Below are positions 32,587 through 42,100 of a stretch of 44,161 nucleotides of DNA, one piece after another. The stretch comes from Solirubrobacter phytolaccae (GTDB lineage: Bacteria; Actinomycetota; Thermoleophilia; Solirubrobacterales; Solirubrobacteraceae). The notes beneath the pieces are model-generated. The model did no database searches. It was not told the origin of the DNA and saw only the letters and a program-made list of their open reading frames with translations. The number at the start of each line of letters is the position of its first letter. Position 1 is the first letter of the stretch. Made by a program: the position numbers and the translations under genes. The DNA is taken from positions 1-44,161 of the forward strand of contig NZ_JAPDDP010000067.1 in NCBI RefSeq assembly GCF_027587195.1, read 5' to 3'.

Positions 32587-35500
32587 ATGCGACGACGCGG
32601 TCGGTTGACCGTGCCCGTCCTGGCGGCTGCGCTGGCGCTGGGGGCGCCGGCGTTCGCACAGGCGGACGCGCTGAAGATGTATCGAGTCACGGTTGACGCG
32701 GAGGGCGCCGGCACGCTCGGCGACCTCGGCGTCGACATGGGCCACACGGGCTACGAGCGCGGCGGCCCTGCCGGGCAGACGATCTTCGTCGACCTGGTGG
32801 ACGGCCAGGCGAAGATCGCGCGCGAGAAGGGTCTCGGCCTCGAGGAGGTCACGCCGGGCCCGCACGTGAGCGAGACCCAGATCAAGCAGCGTATGGCGGC
32901 CGCCACGGCCAAGAGCCGCAGCGCCGCATCGGCGCTCGACAAGCCCGAGACGGGCGGCGACTCGCCCAACCCGTTCTATGACGTCTTCCGCTCGTACGCC
33001 GAGCCGGGCGGCATCAAGGACGAGATGAAGTCGATCGCGTTCGCGAACCCGGGCCTCGTGAAGTACGTGGTGATCGGCAAGTCCGGCCAGGGCCAGGACA
33101 TCGTCGCGCTGAAGGTCACCAAGAACGCCCGCAACGTGCCGGACGGCGAACGTCCCGCGATGCTGTTCTCGGCCGTCAACCACGCGCGCGAGTGGATCGC
33201 GGCCGAGGTCGGCCGCCGCATGCCGACGTGGTGGATCGAGCACGCGAACGACCCGGAGATCTCCGACCTGCTCGGCCGCGCCGAGCTGTGGTTCCTGCCG
33301 ATCCAGAACCCGGACGGCTACGAGTACACGTTCACCTGCGGCACCGGCTTCCGCACCGCCGCCAACGAGATGTGCGGCGCGACGCTGGTGACCGACCCGG
33401 CCGATCCGCTGCGCGGCACGTACGTCTACAAGACGGCCGACGGCATCGTGCGCGCGCCGAACAACGCGCAGCCGAACGCCGCCCTGCGCAAGCCGCAGAA
33501 CCGCCTCTGGCGCAAGACCCTGCGCGACAACGACGCCAACGGCACGTTCGGCGACGGCCAGGACGGCGTCGACCCGAACCGCAACTACGCGACGAACTGG
33601 AACCTGGACGAGGAGGGCGCGTCGAACACGTTCTCCAGCGGCACCTACCGCGGTCCGTTCCCGCACTCGGAGCCTGAGGACCTCGCGTACGACCGGCTCC
33701 TGCGCCGGATCACGCCCGAGGCCGTCATCAACTACCACTCGGCCGCGCAGCTGCTGCTGTACGCGTTCGGCTACATCACGGACGTCTCGTCCGACGACGA
33801 CCCGTGGTTCAAGGCCATCACCGGCACCGACGGCGACGCCGCGGTCGACCCGTACATCTCCGAGCGCTCCTCGGACCTGTACATCACCAACGGCGAGACG
33901 ACCGACCACGCCTACAACAAGTACGGCGCGATGTCCTGGACCCCCGAGCTCGACGAGTGCGAGACGGCGGCCGGCGGCTCGTTCTGCTCCGGCGGGTCGG
34001 GCTTCACGTTCCCGGACGACGAGGGCAAGGTCGAGGGCGTCTTCCAGAAGAACCTCGACTTCGCGCGCAACGTCGCGGCGACCACGCTCGACCGTGACCG
34101 TCCCGACCGTCCGCGCAACGCCACCGACGACGAGACGCAGTACCAGGTCAAGGGCTCGCCGGACATCGAGGTCAACCGCTTCAACGTCTCCTACGGCGCG
34201 TCCCAGACGCTCGAGGCGACCTCCCGCAAGATCCTCGGCCCGGTCGACTTCGAGGTCCGCGTGCCCGCCGGCGCCGGTGGCGCGACGCGCACGCTGACGC
34301 TGCGCGGCGAGGGCTGGAAGGGCGGCGAGCGCTTCGGCGACCTGCGCGGCAAGTACTACCAGCGCGTCCGCGCGACGATCCCGGCGGACTTCGTCCAGCC
34401 CGGCACCGCCCAGGCCCCACGGCCGCTCGTCGCGGGCGAGGTGGTCAGCATCCGCGTGATCGCGGGTTCCCAGCAGCAGCGGTTCTCCTACCGCGTCCAG
34501 TCCACGCGCCCGGCCGACACCGCGGGCAAGCGGATCCTGGTCGTCGCGGCCGAGGACTACACGGGCCTCTCGCCCAACAAGGAGCCGTACGCCACGGCCC
34601 CGCGCTACCTCGACGAGCACGTCGCGGCGCTCACCGCCGCCGGCTACACCGTCGAGACCTTCGACGTCGACGCTCCGCCGGTCGGCGCGGACGGCAAGGC
34701 CAACAAGCAGCTGTCCGACCTCGGCGTCCTGAACCACTTCGACGCCGTCCTGTACTACACGGGTGACGACCTCCTGCCGCAGCTCGCGGGCGAGGGCGTC
34801 GACACCAGCAACTACCGTCGCGGCAACACGATCGGCGCGAACGGCACGTTCAGCCTCACCGGCTCGACGCACCTGCCGACGTACGGCGTGCGCAACGCGC
34901 AGATGCTGCGCAACTACATGAACGACGGCGGCAAGGTCATGTTCACCGGCCGCAACGGCTGGGTCCAGCAGACCAGCACGAGCACGTCGCTGACCACCTA
35001 CTCCGGCTACACCTGGTGGCAGGAGCCCGTGTACGACTTCGCCTACCCGGACGATCAGGCCGGCGACGACGACCGTCCGCACACGGCGTTCTTCCGCGAG
35101 CTCGACATCTCCAACGACTGGGGCCAGTACTGGCTCGGCGTGGCGGGTCGCGTGGGTGGCGTGGGCACGACGACGTTCAACGGCGTCACGGTCACCCCGT
35201 CCGCCGGCAGCTTCCTGACGGGCATGAACGCGTTCACCGTCGACAGCTGGGTCGGGTCGGGCGACACGCTCGAGCCGACGCAGAACGCGACCACCGGCAT
35301 GCCGGAGCCGCGCCTGAAGTCCCCGACGCGCCTGCGCAACTTCAGCAGCGTGTCGGCGCAGCGCGCGTTCCGCCAGGAGCGCATCGAGGCCGACTACACC
35401 GGGCAGACGACCGCCAACGGCGGCGCGATCCTGTCCACCCGTGACTCGGTCTCCCTCGGCTTCGGCCTCGAGCAGGTCGACGCCACGACCCGCACCGAGA

Positions 35501-36600
35501 TCGTCCGCCGCGCGCTGGGCTACCTGCTCCCGACGACCGCCGACACCACGGCGCCGACGGTCACCTGGCAGCGCCCGGCCGAGAACGCCGAGGTCAGCGT
35601 CGCCGACCCGGTCGAGATCGAGGTCGAGGCCGTCGACGAGCGCGGCGACCTCAAGGAGGTCCGCCTGAGCGTCGACGGGACGCTCGTCAGGACGAAGGTG
35701 TCCTTCCCGTTCCAGCTGCGCTGGCAGCCGGCCGCGGGCGACGTCGGCGCGACCAAGACGCTGTCCGTCGCGGTCGAGGACAAGGCGGGCAACATCACCA
35801 CGTCCACGCGGGCGATCAAGGTCGTCGCGGGCTCCGGCATCGCCGAGGCTCCGCTCCCGACCGGCGTCACGACCATCACCGGCTCGCCGGTCGTCGGTCA
35901 GACGCTCACGTGCGTGCCGTCCGGCTTCACCGGCGGTGGCACGCTCACCTACGCGTGGCTGCGTGACGGCAAGGTCATCTCCGGCCAGTCCGCCGCGACG
36001 TACACCGCGGTCGCGGGTGACGTCGGCGAGGAGATCTCCTGCCGCGTCACGTCCACCAACGCCAACGGCGACGCCGACTCCATCTCGGACGGCAAGACCG
36101 TGACGATGAACGGCGGCCCCGCCGGCCCGACCGGCCCCACGGGTCCGCAGGGTCCGACGGGCCCGACCGGCCCGCAGGGTCCGAGCGGCTCGACCGGTCC
36201 GACGGGTCCGGGTGGCCCGACGGGTCCGAGCGGCCCGACGGGCGCGACCGGTCCGACCGGCGCCACCGGCCCGACCGGCCCCACGGGTCCGGCCGGTCCG
36301 CAGGGTCCCGCCGGCCCCGCGCCGACCGTGAAGATCACCTGCACGACGAACTCGGCGGGCAACTCCGTCACGTGCACGATCTCCACTGACAACCCCGCCA
36401 ACGCCTCCACCAAGGCGTCGGCGCGCGTCGTCGGGTCCAAGGCGAAGTCCAAGACCGTGTCCGGCAAGGGCAAGGTCAAGGTCTCGCTCAAGGGCAAGGT
36501 CAAGAAGAACGCCAAGGTCGAGGTCACGTACACCGTGGGTAAGACCAAGGGCAAGACGGTCGTGCCGCTCGGCAAGGCCGTGAACGTCTCCACGAAGTAG
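32587..36600 (+). CDS. Secreted M14 zinc carboxypeptidase with Ig-like domains and collagen-like tail
   Basis: 1337 residues, ATG with GGAGGGG 7 bp upstream. Signal peptide [20 protein letters not shown]. The M14 catalytic domain spans about 115-510: zinc ligands His199 and Glu202 (NHAREW) and His384 ([12 protein letters not shown]), catalytic Glu454 ([10 protein letters not shown]), plus QNPDGYEYT and NRNYATNW substrate loops. A large region (about 510-980) with a glutamine-amidotransferase-like segment follows ([31 protein letters not shown]). Then Ig-like domains (about 980-1175), about 23 Gly-Pro-Thr/Gln collagen triplets (about 1177-1245), and a Lys-rich C-terminus with two cysteines. 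M14 enzymes remove C-terminal residues from peptides. The collagen stalk suggests display or trimerisation outside the cell. It ends at a strong terminator. Confidence 0.9.
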   Translation: MRRRGRLTVPVLAAALALGAPAFAQADALKMYRVTVDAEGAGTLGDLGVDMGHTGYERGGPAGQTIFVDLVDGQAKIAREKGLGLEEVTPGPHVSETQIKQRMAAATAKSRSAASALDKPETGGDSPNPFYDVFRSYAEPGGIKDEMKSIAFANPGLVKYVVIGKSGQGQDIVALKVTKNARNVPDGERPAMLFSAVNHAREWIAAEVGRRMPTWWIEHANDPEISDLLGRAELWFLPIQNPDGYEYTFTCGTGFRTAANEMCGATLVTDPADPLRGTYVYKTADGIVRAPNNAQPNAALRKPQNRLWRKTLRDNDANGTFGDGQDGVDPNRNYATNWNLDEEGASNTFSSGTYRGPFPHSEPEDLAYDRLLRRITPEAVINYHSAAQLLLYAFGYITDVSSDDDPWFKAITGTDGDAAVDPYISERSSDLYITNGETTDHAYNKYGAMSWTPELDECETAAGGSFCSGGSGFTFPDDEGKVEGVFQKNLDFARNVAATTLDRDRPDRPRNATDDETQYQVKGSPDIEVNRFNVSYGASQTLEATSRKILGPVDFEVRVPAGAGGATRTLTLRGEGWKGGERFGDLRGKYYQRVRATIPADFVQPGTAQAPRPLVAGEVVSIRVIAGSQQQRFSYRVQSTRPADTAGKRILVVAAEDYTGLSPNKEPYATAPRYLDEHVAALTAAGYTVETFDVDAPPVGADGKANKQLSDLGVLNHFDAVLYYTGDDLLPQLAGEGVDTSNYRRGNTIGANGTFSLTGSTHLPTYGVRNAQMLRNYMNDGGKVMFTGRNGWVQQTSTSTSLTTYSGYTWWQEPVYDFAYPDDQAGDDDRPHTAFFRELDISNDWGQYWLGVAGRVGGVGTTTFNGVTVTPSAGSFLTGMNAFTVDSWVGSGDTLEPTQNATTGMPEPRLKSPTRLRNFSSVSAQRAFRQERIEADYTGQTTANGGAILSTRDSVSLGFGLEQVDATTRTEIVRRALGYLLPTTADTTAPTVTWQRPAENAEVSVADPVEIEVEAVDERGDLKEVRLSVDGTLVRTKVSFPFQLRWQPAAGDVGATKTLSVAVEDKAGNITTSTRAIKVVAGSGIAEAPLPTGVTTITGSPVVGQTLTCVPSGFTGGGTLTYAWLRDGKVISGQSAATYTAVAGDVGEEISCRVTSTNANGDADSISDGKTVTMNGGPAGPTGPTGPQGPTGPTGPQGPSGSTGPTGPGGPTGPSGPTGATGPTGATGPTGPTGPAGPQGPAGPAPTVKITCTTNSAGNSVTCTISTDNPANASTKASARVVGSKAKSKTVSGKGKVKVSLKGKVKKNAKVEVTYTVGKTKGKTVVPLGKAVNVSTK

Positions 36601-36609
36601 CCGTGCTGA

Positions 36610-36650
36610 CCGAAGCGGCCGTTCGGGCATCCCCCGAACGGTCGCTTCGG
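36610..36650 (+). terminator. Intrinsic terminator after the M14 gene
   Basis: An 18-bp stem: CCGAAGCGGCCGTTCGGG (36610-36627) with its near-perfect complement at 36633-36650 (one G-U), loop CATCC. It begins 10 bp after the stop codon; no long U tract, as common in GC-rich actinobacteria. Confidence 0.85.
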
Positions 36651-37025
36651 CGGTTAAGGGGGTGATGCGGTTCACCCCGGCGGGCGATATGAGGGTCAAG
36701 AGACCGAGGGCAATATGTGGCTACAAGGCGGGGCTGACCTCCCGCCGACAGACAAAGCCACCGGGCAGTCCGACTTTCCCCCTCCCCGACACCCGCCGGC
36801 CCCCTCTCTTGGCCGTCACGCCTGACCAGCGTGGCGGCCACTCCTCTTTAAGGGCACGTCGAGGAATAACGGCACACCTGCTGCGGCACATCCGCGGCAC
36901 CTCGCGCCACCCACTCGGCTCACGTACTAGGAGTACGCATCGCTCTCGCGTGCGGCCCGAGGCACTGGCGGCTGCACCACATCAGGCGCACCGCCCATTC
37001 CTCGACGCACCCTCGGGGCTCGCGC
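36651..37025. other. 375-bp noncoding region with stacked hairpins, possible structured RNA
   Basis: No convincing gene. From left to right: TTAAGGGGG; GGGTGATGCGGTTCACCCC (stem GGGTGA/TCACCC, 36660-36678); a GGCGGGG/TCCCGCC stem with loop CTGACC (36727-36746); a pyrimidine-rich tract (36772-36810); the CTGACCA hairpin (36811-36839) followed by TTTAAGGG; and a GTACT/AGTAC inverted repeat around 36924-36937. The order pyrimidine tract, CTGACCA hairpin, TTTAAGGG repeats what is seen at 27008-27161. Confidence 0.45.
36811..36839 (+). terminator. Hairpin with CTGACCA loop, copy 3
   Basis: Stem GGCCGTCACGC (36811-36821) with GCGTGGCGGCC (36829-36839), 11 bp with one G-U, around loop CTGACCA, then TTTAAGGG at 36847-36854. 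Stem sequence differs from copies 1 and 2 while the loop and closing GC pairs are the same. No called gene ends here. Confidence 0.65.
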
Positions 37026-37838
37026 TTACGGGATCACGCAGACCGACGAGGAGCCGCCGGACGCCACGGTGCGTCCCGGTGAGGTGAAGCGCGTGGCGCG
37101 GCGTTCGACGCGGCCCGCGCGGCGCCACTCGAACTCGGCGACGCCGCGGAACGTGCGGCCCTTCACGCCCGTGAACTCGAACGTGTAGCCGCCCTGGAAG
37201 GAGCGATTCGCCGCGCCGAGCGTCATCCACGGCGAGCTGCCGTTCGGGACGTCCGCCCACTGCCCGCCGGGATCGGTGTACTGGAGCTTGAAGCGCGCGG
37301 CGACGGTCTGCCGGCGCGATCCGCCGCTCGGGCTCGCGGCGCGGATGCCGACGCGCTCGGGCGTGCAGACGTTCATCGTCGCCCACGGCCGCGGCGCGCG
37401 GGTGGCCGAGCAGCGCACGCTGCGGTTGTCGGCGACGGTCGTGCAGCGCTCCCGGTCCAGCCGCAGCCGGCTGCTCACGACGCGGTACTCGCTCACCCGG
37501 CCGAAGTTGCGCGCCGTGGCGCGGACCTGCAGGCGTGCGCGGGCCGTCAGCCGCAGCTTCGGGCGGAAGACCTGCCGGGTGCCGGCCGCGACCGCCTCGA
37601 CGGAAGTCTGGCCGAGGCAGCCCTGGCAGGCGAAGCCGACACGCTCACCCGCGGCGAGCCCGTCGACGGTGATCTCGGTGACCACGACGCCGCCGGACTC
37701 ACCGGCCTGCGCCGCGAACGTCACGGTGAACGGCGCCGCGGCGTCGGGCAGCGCGTCGGGAGCGACGGCCGTACGGGCGTCGCCGACGGTCAGCGCGAAC
37801 GCCAGGGCGGTGAGGATCAGGAGCCGGAAGACACGCAC
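37026..37838 (-). CDS. Secreted hypothetical protein
   Basis: 270 residues, GTG 37838, signal peptide RVFRLLILTALAFALTVGDA. The mature part is beta-rich with cysteines in a CQGCLG pair and further single cysteines (RERCTTVADN, SVRCSAT, NVCTPERV, SSVCVIP). The strand pattern (VVVTEITVDGLAAGERVGFA, then RARLQVRATARNFGRVSEY) resembles extracellular beta-sandwich proteins of related genomes; no named family. It lies 45 bp downstream of the ROK gene on the same strand and may be the last gene of that transcript. Confidence 0.7.
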   Translation of the reverse strand: MRVFRLLILTALAFALTVGDARTAVAPDALPDAAAPFTVTFAAQAGESGGVVVTEITVDGLAAGERVGFACQGCLGQTSVEAVAAGTRQVFRPKLRLTARARLQVRATARNFGRVSEYRVVSSRLRLDRERCTTVADNRSVRCSATRAPRPWATMNVCTPERVGIRAASPSGGSRRQTVAARFKLQYTDPGGQWADVPNGSSPWMTLGAANRSFQGGYTFEFTGVKGRTFRGVAEFEWRRAGRVERRATRFTSPGRTVASGGSSSVCVIP

Positions 37839-37883
37839 TGCGGTGTAAACCCACGATCGCCCCCGACGATGCGCAGTTACCCG

Positions 37884-39059
37884 TCAGCCTGTCGGCACCG
37901 GTTCCATCTCCGCCAGGGCGTAGGGCGCCTGCGCGAGCTGGAGCGCGGCCGCGCCGAGCACCGTCGCGCGGTCCCCCAGCTCCCCCGCGACGACCTCGAC
38001 GGCCGCCGCGGCGGGCGCGATCGCCTGGCGCGCGATCGCCTTGCGGATCGGATCCAGGAGCACGTCGCCGGCCGCGACGAGCTCGCCACCGACCACGACC
38101 CGCTCCGGGTTGAGGAGGTTGACCGTGGTCGCGATCGCCTCGCCGACGGCCTCGCCCGCGTCGGCGACGGCGCGGCACGCGGCGCGCTGGCCGCTCTCGA
38201 GGAGCTCGAACAGCTGCGCGAGGGTGATCGGCGCGCCGGCGCTGCGCTCGAGCTGGTTGCGGATCGCCCGCGTGCTCGCGACCGTCTCCAGGCAGCCGCG
38301 GCCGCCGCAGCGGCAGATCAGGCCGTCGCGGGCCACGCGCACGTGGCCCAGCTCACCCGCGACGCCACACGCGCCGCGGAACGGGCGGCCGTCGAGGATC
38401 AGGCCCAGGCCGACGCACGTCGAGAGCCGCACGACCGCCAGCTGGCGCGTGCCGCGGCCCGCGCCGAACAGCGCCTCACCGAGCGCGCACGCGTTGGCGT
38501 CGTTGTCGATCCGCACGGACATCCCGAGCCGCTCCTCGAGCGCCTCGCGCAGGGCGATCCCGCGCCAGCGCGGAAGCAGGCCGGCGGCGTGGATGGTGCC
38601 GCGCTCGCCGTTCACCGGCGCGGCGATGCCCACGCCCGCGCCGAGCACCTTCGCCGGGTCCACGGCCGCCTCGGCGAGCGCGATCTGCGTCACCTCGGTG
38701 GCGCATTCGAGCATCACGTCGGCCTCGTCCTCGGCGTCCACGGCCGTCTGGGCGGCCGCGACGATCGTGCCGCCGAGATCGCAGACCGCGGCGCGGACAT
38801 GGTCGCCCGCGAGGTCCACGCCGACCGCGTACGCCGCGCTCGGCGCCAGCGACACGTGCAGCGGCGGGCGCCCGATCGTGCGACGGCGCTCCACGCCTTC
38901 CTCGGCCTGGCGCTGGACGATCCCGGCCAGCTCGAGCTCCTGCAGCAGCGTCGTGATCGTGGCGCGCGAGAGCCCTACCCGCTCGCTCAGGTCCGCCCGA
39001 CTCACCCCTGGTTGGTGCAGCAGCGCCTGCAGGATCTTCAGCTTGGTGCCGTCCCGCAC
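37884..39059 (-). CDS. ROK-family transcriptional regulator
   Basis: 391 residues from GTG 39059, with GGGAGGAG 5 bp upstream. An N-terminal winged helix (ILQALLHQPGVSRADLSERV, GLSRATITTLLQELELAGIV) is fused to a sugar-kinase-like ROK domain with YAVGVDLAGDHVRAAVCDLG, the acidic IDNDANACALGEALFG active-site strand, GELGHV, and the zinc motif CRCGGRGCLET. Proteins of this NagC/XylR class bind sugars and repress sugar-use genes. Whether catalytic kinase activity remains is unclear. It follows the RTX hydrolase gene by 42 bp on the same strand. Confidence 0.92.
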   Translation of the reverse strand: MRDGTKLKILQALLHQPGVSRADLSERVGLSRATITTLLQELELAGIVQRQAEEGVERRRTIGRPPLHVSLAPSAAYAVGVDLAGDHVRAAVCDLGGTIVAAAQTAVDAEDEADVMLECATEVTQIALAEAAVDPAKVLGAGVGIAAPVNGERGTIHAAGLLPRWRGIALREALEERLGMSVRIDNDANACALGEALFGAGRGTRQLAVVRLSTCVGLGLILDGRPFRGACGVAGELGHVRVARDGLICRCGGRGCLETVASTRAIRNQLERSAGAPITLAQLFELLESGQRAACRAVADAGEAVGEAIATTVNLLNPERVVVGGELVAAGDVLLDPIRKAIARQAIAPAAAAVEVVAGELGDRATVLGAAALQLAQAPYALAEMEPVPTG

Positions 39060-39101
39060 GGGTCTCCTCCCTCGGTTACACGATTCTCCTCGGGCGTATA
39101 T

Positions 39102-42100
39102 CTACCGATACTTCTTCGCGGCTGCTTGCACCTTCTTCACGTACCAATCAGCGTGGTTGTACGCGAAGAGCGCCTTGTAGTAGTTGCCGGGAGCGCCGGA
39201 AGCGCGCAGATAACGGGCCGTGGAGTAGATCGCGTCGACCGCGTTGTAGGGGTCGGCCTTGCCGTCCCCGCTCGCGTCCATCCCCCACATCTTCCACGTG
39301 GCGGGCATGAACTGGGTCCACCCGATCGCGCCCGCCGAGGACGGGCCCATGTTGCAGCCGTGGGCCGATTCGACCTCGGTGATGCCGGCGAGGATCTGCC
39401 ACTTCAGGCCGAACGACTTGGCCGCGCGCTGCCAGATCGGCTTGAGGATCTGGGACCCGCTGCAGGGCGACGGGGAGCGCAGGCCGCTCTTGTGGCTCGG
39501 CTTGCGGCCGAGGTTGAAGTTGCTGCGGCGCGCGAGCGTGTTGAGCGAGGCGACCTTGCCGAGCTTGGGCGTGCTGAGCGCCAGGCGCCAGACGACGGCG
39601 GCGGGCTGGCCGCGCTTGGACGGCGTGTGGCGCCAGCTCAGGTGCAGGTGGTTGCCGCGGCCGTGGTTGGCGTCGCCGTTGTAGCCGACCCAGCGGAACG
39701 GCGCGCGCGGGCGGTTCTGCTTGGGCTCGGCCCACTTGGCGAGCCGGTCGATGTCGTTCCAGGAGCCGCCCGGGCCGGGGACGATGTCGACGGCGAGGCC
39801 GATCGGGTGCTCACCGGCGGCGGCGTGGCCCTCCGTCGCGTAGCCGTCGGTGATGCGGACCTTGTACTTGGCGACGAGGTAGCGGATGTCCGCGAGCAGG
39901 CGGCTGTCGATGCGCTCGCCGGGCATGCCGGGGATGCCGACGAAGCGACCCTTGCTCGTGACCTTGGCGATGCCCTTGACGGTCGCCGTGGCGGTGACGG
40001 TCTCGATGGCGACGGCCGGGGCCTCTTGACTGTTCGCCTTCGCCTTGGTGGTGTGCGTCTTCTCGCAGTTGGCGGGCTTGTCGGCCTTGTCGGCCCACGC
40101 CTCGTCCTTGCCGGCGCCGCAGCGGAGCGTCTCGGCGAGCGCGTCGCGACCGTCGAGGCGATCGTTGCCGGCGCCACCGTCGACGGCGTCGACGCCCTTG
40201 TTGCCCCACAGGCGGTCCTTGCCCTCGCCGCCGGAGATCGTGTCGTTGCCGTCGCTGCCGCGGATGGTGTCGTCGCCGCCTTCGCCGAAGAGCTGCTCGT
40301 GGGCGGCGCCGCCGGTGATCCGGTCGTTGCTCGTGCCGCCGATCACGGACTCGATCGACGTGGTCACCAGGTCGCCTTCGCCCAGCTCGCCGTCGTCGGC
40401 CTGGTCGTCGATCGTGATCGCGAGCGGGTTGGTGCGCGCGGCGTAGTCGGCGGTGTCGCGGCCGCTGTCGCCTTGGAGCTTGTCGGCGCCGGCGCCGCCG
40501 ATCAGGACGTCGTCGTCGTTGCCGCCGGAGAGCTGGTCGTTGCCCGCGTCGCCGTTGAGGCGGTCGGCCCCGTTGTCGCCACGGACGTCGTCGTTGCCGT
40601 CGCCGGCGCTGACAAGGTCGGCGCCGTCGCCGCCGTACGCGCGATCGTCGTTCGGGCCGGCCTCGAGGCGGTCGTCGCCCTGATCGCCCTGCAGGAGGTC
40701 GGCGCCTTGCGGGTCGGTGAGGACGTCGTTGCCGGTGCCGCCGGAGAGCTGGTCGTTGCCGGCGCCGGCGCTGAGGGAGTCGTTGTCGTCCTGGCCGGAG
40801 AGCTGGTCGTTGCCGTCACCGGCGCTGAGGCTGTCGTTGCCGTCGCCGCCCTTGAGGGAGTCGGCGCCGTTGCCGGAGGTGAGGCGGTCGTCGCCGTTGC
40901 CACCGTCGAGCTTGTTCGAGCCGTGGCCGCCGTCGAGGACGTCGTTGCCATTGGCGCCGTTGAGCGCGTCGTCCCCGTCGCCCGCGGCGAGCGCGTCGTC
41001 GCCGTTGCCACCGTCGAGCTTGTTGGTGCCGTTGCCGGCGTTCAGGGTGTCGTTGCCGTCGTTGCCGACGAGGCTGTCGTCGCCTTCGCTGCCGGAGAGC
41101 GTGTCGTGGCCGGCGCCGCCTTCGAGCTTGTCGTCGCCGGTCGCGCCGTCGAGGGTGTCGTTGCCGTCGCCGCCGTACAGGGCATCGGCGCCGTCGCCGG
41201 CCGCGAGCGTGTCGTCGCCCGCGCCCGCGTCGAGCTTGTCGGCGCCGCCCGCCGTGTCGGTGAGCGTGTCGTTGCCGTCGTTGCCCGCGAGCGTGTCGTT
41301 GTCGGTGCCGCCGTCGAGCGCGTCGGCGCCGGTGCCGCCCTCGAGCTCGTCGCGGCCCGCGCCGCCCTCGACGCGGTCGTCGCCGTCCTCGCCGCGGCCC
41401 TTGTCGGCGCCGTCGTCCAAGGTGAGCGTGTCGTCGCCGGCGCCGCCCCAGGCCTGGTCGTCGCCCGCGCCACCGCGGATCGTGTCGTGGCCGTCGCCGC
41501 CCTTGAGCGTGTCGGCGGAGGCGGCGCCGTCGAGCGTGTCGTTGCCCGTGCCGCCCTCGAGCGTGTCGGTGCCGTCGCCGCCGGCGAGGCTGTCGTCGCC
41601 CGCCTCGCCGTAGGCCTTGTCGTTGCCGGTGCCGGCGGTGAGGACGTCGTTGCCGTCGCCGCCGGTCAGTGTGTCGTGCCCGTCGCCGGCGTCGAGCGTG
41701 TCGCTACCGGCGTTGCCGATCAGCGTGTCGTCGCCGGTGCCGCCGGTGAGCGCGTCGTCGCCGTTGGTGCCGGTCAGGCGGTCGTTGCCACCGTTGCCGG
41801 CGAGGCTTGCGCCGGTGAGCGTGTCGCCCGTGCTGCCGCCGAGGATGCGCTCGACGCTCGGGCGCACGTCGTCGCGCTCGTTGCTCGCGCCGTCGTCGTT
41901 CGTCCCGTCGGCGTCCGCCGTGATGGCGACGGTGCGGGCGGAGTAGTCGGCAGTGTCGAGGCCGGAGCCGCCCTCGAGCACGTCGGCGCCGCCCGCGCCG
42001 TCCAGCACGTCGTCGCCCGATCCGCCGTCGAGCGTGTTCGCGGCGCTGTTGCCGGCCAGGTCGTCGTTGCCGGAGCCGCCCGTGAGCTGCTCGACGGTCG

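Noticed and set aside
32530-36699. 1389-residue open frame antisense to the M14 peptidase gene
   Set aside because: Arg/Val/Leu/Gly-rich shadow caused by high GC; the plus strand holds a complete peptidase with catalytic residues and Shine-Dalgarno site.
36651-36790. Possible c-di-GMP-I riboswitch (CAAAGCCACCGGG near 36751)
   Set aside because: Only that short string resembles the consensus; the expected GGGCAAACC partner and second helix are missing, and no gene starts downstream on that strand.
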